Shown: piece by piece, positions 47,053 to 52,988 of the stretch
Layout of the letters: each line of letters opens with the position of its first letter
Numbering within the stretch: position 1 is the stretch's first letter
Assembly (NCBI RefSeq): GCF_002154505.1
Contig: NZ_MUBM01000021.1
Coordinates: forward strand, 1 to 52,988
Direction: 5' to 3'
DNA length: 52,988 bases
From: Streptomyces carpinensis
Lineage (GTDB): Bacteria > Actinomycetota > Actinomycetes > Streptomycetales > Streptomycetaceae
Notes under the pieces: generated by a model
What the model was told of the DNA's origin: nothing
The model's database searches: none
What the model saw: only the letters and a program-made list of their open reading frames with translations
Program-made: the position numbers and the translations under genes

Positions 47053-47097
47053 CGCGCGGCCACGAGACGTCCCGTACAACGGCGTACGGAACACCGC

Positions 47098-47143
47098 CGG
47101 CGCCTGCCCGCCCGTCCCCGACCGGACACCAGGGCAGGCGCCG
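47098..47143 (+). terminator. Hairpin after gltD
   Basis: CGGCGCCTGCCC (47098-47109) pairs perfectly with GGGCAGGCGCCG (47132-47143) across a 22-nt loop, 45 nt after gltD. Confidence 0.65.
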
Positions 47144-47224
47144 TCGCATGTCGTCGCACGTCCCGGAAACCGAGTGACCCCTCCCCGGCGTCCCCGTCCC
47201 CGACCGACAGGGGAGGAGCGGGAC

Positions 47225-47944
47225 ATGGCCGCGATCAGTCTGAGCAAGGTGGAGGAGACCGCGCCCGCGCTGGTCAGCCTCTACAAGAGGGCCGGGGCCT
47301 CGCTCATCGAGCACGGCCTCGACGAGCAGCGGGCCGCCGTGTACCTCGTGCTCGACCACTCCGGCTCCATGAGGCCGTACTACCGCGACGGCAGCGTGCA
47401 GGCGCTCGCCGACCGGGTGCTGTCGCTCTCCGCGCACCTCGACGACGACGGCCGCGTCCCGGTGGTGTTCTTCTCCACGGACGTCGACGCCGTCGGCGAG
47501 ATCTCCCTCGACGACCACCGGGACAGCATCCGGCGCATGGCGGCCGGCCTCGGCCACATGGGCCGCACCAACTACGAGGCCGCCATGGAGGCCGTGATCG
47601 ACCACTACCTCGACTGCGGCGCCACGGACCCGGCCCTGGTCGTCTTCCAGACCGACGGCGCCCCCTCCGGCAAGGCCGCCGCCGAACGCCACTTGTGCAA
47701 GGCCGCGAAGCTCCCCCTCTTCTGGCAGTTCGTCGGCTTCGGCAGCGCCCGCAGCCACCAGTTCGACTTCCTGCGCAGACTCGACGAACTGGCGGTGCCG
47801 GGCAGACGCGTCGTCGACAACGCGGGCTTCTTCCCCGCCGGCCGCGATCCGCGGCGCCTGTCCGACGCCGAGCTGTACGACCGCCTCCTCGCCGAGTTCC
47901 CGCTGTGGCTGGCGGCGGCCCGGGCGCAGGGCATCGTCGCATAG
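47225..47944 (+). CDS. von Willebrand A domain protein (TerY-like)
   Basis: A 239-residue protein that is essentially one vWA domain. The MIDAS motif is LDHSGSM at residues 43-49, with the threonine in GRTNYEAAM and the aspartate in FQTDGAPS. A helical start (LSKVEETAPALVSLYKRAG) resembles vWA proteins of Streptomyces tellurium-resistance (Ter) clusters. No signal peptide is seen. GGGGAGGAG lies before the ATG. The role is not defined. It is convergent with the metalloprotease-like gene, 16 nt away. Confidence 0.87.
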   Translation: MAAISLSKVEETAPALVSLYKRAGASLIEHGLDEQRAAVYLVLDHSGSMRPYYRDGSVQALADRVLSLSAHLDDDGRVPVVFFSTDVDAVGEISLDDHRDSIRRMAAGLGHMGRTNYEAAMEAVIDHYLDCGATDPALVVFQTDGAPSGKAAAERHLCKAAKLPLFWQFVGFGSARSHQFDFLRRLDELAVPGRRVVDNAGFFPAGRDPRRLSDAELYDRLLAEFPLWLAAARAQGIVA

Positions 47945-47960
47945 GCGGACCGGCGACCGC

Positions 47961-48860
47961 CTACGTGTCGCACTCCAGGACCGTCCGGCACAGCGCACAC
48001 CGCGCACGCACCCTGCCCCGCACCGGCACCCTGATCCGCTGGTGACAGGTCGGGCAGGGGAACGACACCCGCAACGGCTCCGGCCCCGACGAGGTGAAGG
48101 AGTACGGCGCTCCCGGCTCGGCGAGCGGCTCCCGGCCGTGTTCCTGGGCATGCCGCCGGTCACGGGCGTAACGGCGGCGGCCCGCCCAGCCGGCGGCCGT
48201 CAGCGGCGGCTGCTGCCCGTCACGGCGGGCCCGGGCCAGCCCCTTCTCATACGCCTCGTAGCCCTGCGGGCTGGTGAACCACGTCGAAGGATCCTCGCCG
48301 AAGAACAGCGCCCGCTTGGCCAGGACGTACCCGAACTCCTCCGGCGTGAGATAACCGAGCTTCTGCGAGGACCTGCCGTGCTCGCGGAACGCGTCCAGCA
48401 GCAGCCAGCCGGCGCCCAGGTACGTCGCCGCCGTGTCCGTGAGGATCTCGTTGTCCCGCAGGCCCGGGAAGGACAGGTCCAGGCGGTGCAGATAGACGTG
48501 CATCACCTCGTGGGCGAGGGCCGCGCCGATGTCCCGGCGGTGGGTGCGGAAGCGGTCGTTCAGCTCGACGAAGTACTCCGGGCCGGCCGTCAGCTCCACG
48601 TTCGCCGCGTGCTTCATCTCGCGGAAGCTGACGACCAGGCGCGCGTCCGGCAGCCCGTAGTGGCGCACCAGCTCCCGGGCCACCCGCTGGGCACCCAGAT
48701 GCAGGTCGTCGGTGTCGCAGAACGCCACGTCGGCGGGGGCCACACTGGTCGCGAACGTCTGGACGGTCTCGTACGACAGCCGCTTGTACAGCGCCGTGAT
48801 CGCGGTACGCACCGTCTCCAGATGCGGAAAGCCGTGCTCGACCGGTCCGTCGTTCGCCAC
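47961..48860 (-). CDS. Zinc metalloprotease-like protein with C-terminal zinc ribbon
   Basis: A 299-residue protein. HEVMH at residues 117-121 is an HExxH zinc motif, and the following HVYLHRLDL and DTAATYLGAGW region may hold the third ligand. The C-terminus (about 266-295) has CPTC and CALC pairs spaced like a zinc ribbon. No signal peptide or membrane segment is visible, so it would act in the cytoplasm. The GTG at 48860 follows GGGGGT. I do not recognise a named family. Confidence 0.75.
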   Translation of the reverse strand: MANDGPVEHGFPHLETVRTAITALYKRLSYETVQTFATSVAPADVAFCDTDDLHLGAQRVARELVRHYGLPDARLVVSFREMKHAANVELTAGPEYFVELNDRFRTHRRDIGAALAHEVMHVYLHRLDLSFPGLRDNEILTDTAATYLGAGWLLLDAFREHGRSSQKLGYLTPEEFGYVLAKRALFFGEDPSTWFTSPQGYEAYEKGLARARRDGQQPPLTAAGWAGRRRYARDRRHAQEHGREPLAEPGAPYSFTSSGPEPLRVSFPCPTCHQRIRVPVRGRVRARCALCRTVLECDT

Positions 48861-48997
48861 GTCCGTACCCCCAAAGACGCCCGGAACCCCTTCCCACTCT
48901 ATGCGGAGCCGAGCGCCGTGCGGAGCCGAGCGGATTCTCCCGGACGGATCACCACCGGGGCCGTCCGCGCACGCCGGGCCCCGTAAGGTGGATCCCC

Positions 48998-49348
48998 ATG
49001 ACCACCAGCAGCACCGGTACCGGCGACGTCGACCCCGCCGTCCACAAGGAGCTCGCGCGGCTGCGCGACAGCATCGACAACATCGACGCGGCCGTCGTCC
49101 ACCTGCTCGCCGAGCGGTTCAAGGCGACCCAGCAGGTGGGCCACCTCAAGGCCGCCCACCAGCTGCCGCCCGCCGACCCGGCGCGGGAGGCCCGCCAGAT
49201 CGCCCGCCTGCGGGCCCTGGCCGAGGACGCCAAACTCGACCCGGGGTTCGCCGAGAAGTTCCTGAACTTCATCATCGCCGAGGTGATCCGCCACCACGAA
49301 CGCATCGCCGAGGACTCCGCCGACGGCGACCCGGCGGCGACGAGCTGA
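48998..49348 (+). CDS. Chorismate mutase (AroQ type)
   Basis: Converts chorismate to prephenate for phenylalanine and tyrosine. The 116 residues form one AroQ domain: LARLRDSIDNIDAAVVHLLA at residues 19-38, ERFKATQQVGHLK near 39-51, then the last helix NFIIAEVIRHHERIA near 91-105. There is no fused dehydrogenase, dehydratase or DAHP synthase domain and no signal peptide. TAAGGT lies 8 nt before the ATG with no ribosome site, fitting a leaderless message. Confidence 0.92.
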   Translation: MTTSSTGTGDVDPAVHKELARLRDSIDNIDAAVVHLLAERFKATQQVGHLKAAHQLPPADPAREARQIARLRALAEDAKLDPGFAEKFLNFIIAEVIRHHERIAEDSADGDPAATS

Positions 49349-49751
49349 CCTCCCCCGCCCGATCCACGGCACTGCGCCGTCCCACGGGCCCGGCCCGGCA
49401 GCTCTACGCCGGCACCTCGTTCCGCCGCTACTCCGGCCGGCCTCGTACCGCCGTCCCCAGGCCCTCGCCCGCCTCGTCCCGCCGTCCCGGCGCCCGCCCT
49501 GACCCGGTCGCCCGCACCCGCTCCCGGGGGGCGGGCCGGGCACCCACCGGTCCCGAGCGTGCGGGAGGCGACCCGCGTGCACGCAGCACCGGATCCCGCA
49601 CAGGACCCGCCCCGCGCACGGTACCGGCCCGAGGACAGCACCCGCCCCGCGCGCCGTACCGGCCCCGCGCGCGGACATGCGCCGGAGCACCCCGCGTCCG
49701 TCCCCGGAACCCCCTCGTGCCCAGCCGGTGCCATCAGGCAGCATGGCGTCC
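49349..49751 (+). other. Non-coding stretch before pepN, with direct repeat
   Basis: I see no supported gene in these 403 nt. The sequence is low-complexity C/G-rich. A 26-nt segment at 49605-49630 (ACCCGCCCCGCGCACGGTAC...) is repeated with two or three changes at 49640-49665, a 35-nt period. CAGCAT (49739-49744) could be the -10 box of pepN. Confidence 0.55.
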
Positions 49752-52280
49752 ATGTCCGTACTGACGCGCGACGAAGCGCAGACCCGTGCCCAGCTCCTCG
49801 ACGTCCACCACTACACCGTCGACCTCGACCTGACCGGTGGAGAGGACACCTTCGACTCCCGGACCGTCATCCGGTTCACCGTACGCACCACCGGCACAGG
49901 CCCCGGCACGGGCACCGGCCAGCAGGCCACGGACACCTTCGTCGAGCTCAAGCCCGCCGAGCTGCGCTCCGCCACCCTCGACGGACAGCCCCTCGCCCCC
50001 GACAGCCTCACCGACAACCGCCTCCCCCTGAAGAACCTCACCCCCGGCGAGCACGAGCTGCGCATCGACGCCGCCATGCGCTACTCCCGCACCGGCGAGG
50101 GCATGCACCGCTTCACCGACCCCTCCGACGGCGAGACCTACGCCTACACCCAGCTGTTCATGGACGACGTCCAGCGCGTCTTCGCCGCCTTCGACCAGCC
50201 CGACCTCAAGGCCGTCTTCGACCTCACCGTCAAGGCACCCGAGGGCTGGACCGTGCTCGCCAACGGCATCACCGAGCACACCGGGGACGGTGTCTGGACG
50301 GCCGCCACCACCCCGCCCATCTCCACCTACCTCGTCGCCGTCGCCGCAGGCCCCTGGCACTCCGTGCGCACCGAGCACCGCGGCCTGCCCTTCGGCATCC
50401 ACTGCCGCCGCTCCCTCGCCCCCCACCTCGACGCCGACGCCGACGAGATCCTCGACGTCACCCGCGCCTGCTTCGACCGCTACCACGAGAAGTTCGACCA
50501 GCCCTACCCCTTCGACTCCTACGACCAGGCCTTCGTCCCCGAGTTCAACGCCGGCGCCATGGAGAACCCCGGCCTGGTCACCTTCCGCGACGAGTTCGTC
50601 TTCCGCTCCGCCGTCACCGACACCCAGCGCCAGACCCGAGCCATGGTCATCGCCCACGAGATGGCTCACATGTGGTTCGGCGACCTCGTCACCCTCCGCT
50701 GGTGGGACGACATCTGGCTGAACGAGTCCTTCGCCGAGTACATGGGCTACCAGACCGCCGCCGAAGCCACCCGCTTCACGAACACCTGGACCGAGTTCGG
50801 CGTCTCCCGCAAGGCCTGGGGCTACGACGCCGACCAGCGGCCCTCCACCCACCCGGTCGCCCCCGAAGCCGTCGACGACACCGCCTCCGCCCTGCTCAAC
50901 TTCGACGGCATCTCCTACGCCAAGGGCGCCTCCGCGCTGCGCCAGCTCGTCACCTGGCTCGGCGAGAAGGACTTCCTCGCCGGCATCAACACCCACTTCG
51001 AACGGCACCGGTTCGCCAACGCCGGCCTCGCCGACTTCATCGACTCCCTCGCCTCCGCCACCGACCGCGACGTCCACGCCTGGGCCGAGGCATGGCTGCG
51101 CACCACCGGCGTCGACATCCTCACCCCGCGCGTCGCACCCACCACCGACGGCACCCGCGCCCTCACCGTCGACCACCACGGCAGCCGCCCGCACCGCATC
51201 GCCGTCGGCCTGTACGACCACGACCTGACCGACGAGGGACGCCTCACCCTGCGCTCCCGCCACGACATCGACGTCCCGCAGACCGACCCGCACCCGATCG
51301 GCAAGCCTCCCGCGCTGCTCCTCCTCAACGACGGCGACCTCACCTACGCCAAGATCCGCTTCGACGCCGACTCCTTCCAGGCCGTCCGCGAGGGCCTGTC
51401 CGGCCTGCCCGAACCGCTGACCCGCGCGGTGGTGTGGAACGCCCTGCGGGACGCCGTCCGCGACGGCGAGCTGCCCGCCACCGACTACCTCGAGACCGCC
51501 CGCGCCCACCTGCCGTACGAGACCGACCTCGCCCTCGTCGAAGCCGTCCTCGCCTTCGCCCACGCCCACGTCGCCGACCGGCACCTCACCGCCGACCGGC
51601 GGCCCGCCGCCCTCGCCACCCTCGCCGACCTGTGCCGCGACCTCATCCGCCGCACCGAGGACGGCGACAACCCCGGCCTGCGGCTGATCGCCGTACGCCA
51701 CTTCATCGACGTCGCCGCCCACCCCGACACCATCGCCGCCTGGCTCGCCGACGGCATCGTCCCGGGCGGGCCCGAACTCGACCCCGAGCTGCGCTGGCGC
51801 GTCCTCGCCCGGCTCGCCGTCCTCGGCGCCACCGACGAGACCGCCATCGCCGCCGAACTCGCCCGCGACCCCTCCGCCACCGGCCAGGAGGGCGCCGCAC
51901 GCTGCCGCGCCGCGCTGCCCGACCCGGACGCCAAGCGCGCCGCCTGGGAGGCGATGTTCGCCACCGACGAGCACACCGACCTGTCGAACTACCTCTTCAA
52001 AGCCACCGCCCAGGGCTTCTGGCAGCCCGAACAGGCCGACCTCGTACGGGACTACGTGCCACGCTTCTACGAGGACGCCGTCGCCGTCGCCGCCCGCCGC
52101 GGCCCCGCCATCGCCCGCGCCGCCGGCCAATGGGCCTTCCCCGCACACGCCGTCGACGCCGACAACCTCCGCCTCGGCGAGGCCTGTCTGCGCGACGCCG
52201 ACCCGGTCCCGGCCCTGCGCCGCACGCTCGCCGACCAACTCGACGACCTCGCACGGGTGCTCCGCGTGCGCACGTCTTAG
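49752..52280 (+). CDS. pepN: Aminopeptidase N (M1 family)
   Basis: Removes N-terminal residues from peptides. The 842 residues carry GAMENPGLVTF near residue 267 and the zinc motif HEMAHMWFGD (HExxH at 302-306) with the third ligand E325 in NESFAEYM, exactly 18 residues on. The C-terminal half is the helical ERAP1-like domain. I chose ATG 49752 (MSVLTRDEAQ), the usual start; ATG 49743 adds three residues. It lacks a signal peptide and is probably cytoplasmic. Streptomyces usually have more than one such gene. Confidence 0.94.
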   Translation: MSVLTRDEAQTRAQLLDVHHYTVDLDLTGGEDTFDSRTVIRFTVRTTGTGPGTGTGQQATDTFVELKPAELRSATLDGQPLAPDSLTDNRLPLKNLTPGEHELRIDAAMRYSRTGEGMHRFTDPSDGETYAYTQLFMDDVQRVFAAFDQPDLKAVFDLTVKAPEGWTVLANGITEHTGDGVWTAATTPPISTYLVAVAAGPWHSVRTEHRGLPFGIHCRRSLAPHLDADADEILDVTRACFDRYHEKFDQPYPFDSYDQAFVPEFNAGAMENPGLVTFRDEFVFRSAVTDTQRQTRAMVIAHEMAHMWFGDLVTLRWWDDIWLNESFAEYMGYQTAAEATRFTNTWTEFGVSRKAWGYDADQRPSTHPVAPEAVDDTASALLNFDGISYAKGASALRQLVTWLGEKDFLAGINTHFERHRFANAGLADFIDSLASATDRDVHAWAEAWLRTTGVDILTPRVAPTTDGTRALTVDHHGSRPHRIAVGLYDHDLTDEGRLTLRSRHDIDVPQTDPHPIGKPPALLLLNDGDLTYAKIRFDADSFQAVREGLSGLPEPLTRAVVWNALRDAVRDGELPATDYLETARAHLPYETDLALVEAVLAFAHAHVADRHLTADRRPAALATLADLCRDLIRRTEDGDNPGLRLIAVRHFIDVAAHPDTIAAWLADGIVPGGPELDPELRWRVLARLAVLGATDETAIAAELARDPSATGQEGAARCRAALPDPDAKRAAWEAMFATDEHTDLSNYLFKATAQGFWQPEQADLVRDYVPRFYEDAVAVAARRGPAIARAAGQWAFPAHAVDADNLRLGEACLRDADPVPALRRTLADQLDDLARVLRVRTS

Positions 52281-52405
52281 ACGCGCGGGACGGCGGAGGA
52301 GGGCGGGCCCGCCGGGCCCGGGAGGCGGAGAGGGCAGGGCAGAGGGGGTGGCGTAGGACCCGGGACGTACGCCACGCCTGGACCGCGACGACGATGCGCC
52401 AGGCC

Positions 52406-52444
52406 GATCGTCCTTCCTAGGCTCGGATCCCTCGAAGGACGATC
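52406..52444. promoter_or_regulatory. Inverted repeat flanking a -10 box before the NmrA-like gene
   Basis: GATCGTCCTTC (52406-52416) and GAAGGACGATC (52434-52444) are perfect 11-bp complements with a 17-nt spacer holding TAGGCT (52418-52423), a -10-like hexamer. It looks like a repressor site over the promoter. Confidence 0.6.
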
Positions 52445-52467
52445 AGCCCGAGCCACGGAGGAATCCC

Positions 52468-52988
52468 GTGATCGTAGTCACCGGCGCGACCGGCAACGTC
52501 GGCCGTGCCCTCGTCGACCGCCTCCTCGCCGCCGACCGGCCCGTACGCGCGCTGACCCGCGACCCGCGGCGGGCCGCACTGCCCGAAGGCGCCGAAGTGG
52601 TGCGCTTCAGGGCGGACGACCCGGCCGCCCTGTTCACGGGGGCCCGCAAGCTGTTCCTCTACGTCCAGGCCGCCGGGGACCGGACCGCCGCACTCCTCGC
52701 GGCGGCCCGCGACGCCGGCGTCCGGCACGTCGTCCTGCTCTCCTCCGCGATCATCACGCAGGGCGCCGACGAAACCCACCCCATCCACGTCATGCACGCC
52801 ACCGCCGAACGGCAGATCCGGGACAGCGGACTCGACTGGACCTTCCTGCGGCCCGGCGCCTTCGCCACCAACTCCCTCCAGTGGGCCCCGCAGATCCGCG
52901 CCGGGAACACCGCCGTCCGCGGAGTCTTCGCGGACGGCCTGACCGCGCCCATCCACGAGGACGACATCGCCGCCGTCGCCGAACGAGC
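52468..52988 (+). CDS. NmrA-like NAD(P)-binding protein, C-terminus outside the window
   Basis: About 173 residues are visible. The N-terminus MIVVTGATGNVGRALVDRLL holds the Rossmann motif GATGNVG, typical of atypical short-chain dehydrogenases of the NmrA/QOR2 type. FLRPGAFATNSLQWAPQI resembles the substrate-side segment of that group. These often act as redox sensors or quinone reductases. GGAGGAAT lies just before the GTG. A strong inverted repeat lies upstream, which suggests control by a dedicated regulator. The gene continues past the right edge. Confidence 0.88.
   Translation, partial: MIVVTGATGNVGRALVDRLLAADRPVRALTRDPRRAALPEGAEVVRFRADDPAALFTGARKLFLYVQAAGDRTAALLAAARDAGVRHVVLLSSAIITQGADETHPIHVMHATAERQIRDSGLDWTFLRPGAFATNSLQWAPQIRAGNTAVRGVFADGLTAPIHEDDIAAVAER

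Noticed and set aside
48899..49753. A minus-strand gene in the gap before pepN
   Set aside because: The frame is Arg/Gly-rich without motifs and overlaps chorismate mutase.
49734..52238. An 834-codon open frame opposite pepN
   Set aside because: Valine- and glycine-rich antisense shadow without motifs.

Overview
The window is a very GC-rich stretch of actinobacterial chromosome. Codon use, frequent GTG starts, gene content and gene order point to Streptomyces: dnaE, then hisDCBH-priA-hisF, hisI-trpE, trpC-trpM-trpB-trpA, lgt, gltBD. The order matches what I remember of the S. coelicolor core around dnaE and the his/trp genes. I see no phage, insertion sequence, tRNA, rRNA or CRISPR array.

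Layout. 1-6034: the end of a membrane protein gene, a DUF2252 protein, the replicative polymerase gene dnaE, and a 57-residue basic protein. 6285-10396: a NYN nuclease-like protein, an ABC-2 type exporter pair, and a DUF2567 membrane protein. 10449-14530 (minus): a YbaK-type deacylase, a Lon-N-domain protein, a helical-repeat protein, and a membrane protein with a long repeat domain. 14760-20615: a tightly overlapping his operon (hisD, hisC, hisB, a possible 34-codon ORF, a 54-residue membrane protein, hisH, priA, a RidA-like gene, hisF). 20763-22621: an ArsR regulator and MFS exporter with a clear operator. 23363-30529: hisI-trpE, three small trp-linked membrane proteins, and trpC-trpM-trpB-trpA. 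30662-32498: a DsbA-like membrane thioredoxin and lgt. 32575-39603 (minus): a six-gene operon with four different ADP-ribosylglycohydrolase-fold proteins, a class III CoA-transferase and a CitE-like lyase. 39876-40607: a VIT/CCC1 metal transporter. 41001-47052: gltB-gltD. 47225 to the end: a vWA protein, a metalloprotease-like protein, chorismate mutase, an aminopeptidase N, and the start of an NmrA-like protein.

How the genes work together. The his and trp genes share PriA, which in Streptomyces does both the HisA and TrpF reactions; no separate trpF is present. hisG, hisE, trpD and trpG are not in the window. Nitrogen assimilation (gltBD) and chorismate mutase place this region at the hub of amino acid synthesis. 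Several start codons lack a Shine-Dalgarno sequence and sit 6-8 nt after a -10-like hexamer, which suggests leaderless transcripts.

Most unusual signal. Between the first two ADP-ribosylglycohydrolase genes (38322-38497, minus strand) there is a tandem array of about 29-bp units. It appears to come from the ATGA stop/start overlap of the two genes. Each unit carries a Shine-Dalgarno sequence and an ATG. The whole array is also open as a 58-codon ORF that overlaps both neighbours by ATGA, so translational coupling could pass through it. Other candidates are a perfect palindrome upstream of hisD, two iron-box-like sites before the VIT transporter, a GlnR-like box before gltB, and a 34-codon ORF exactly bridging hisB and the next gene.
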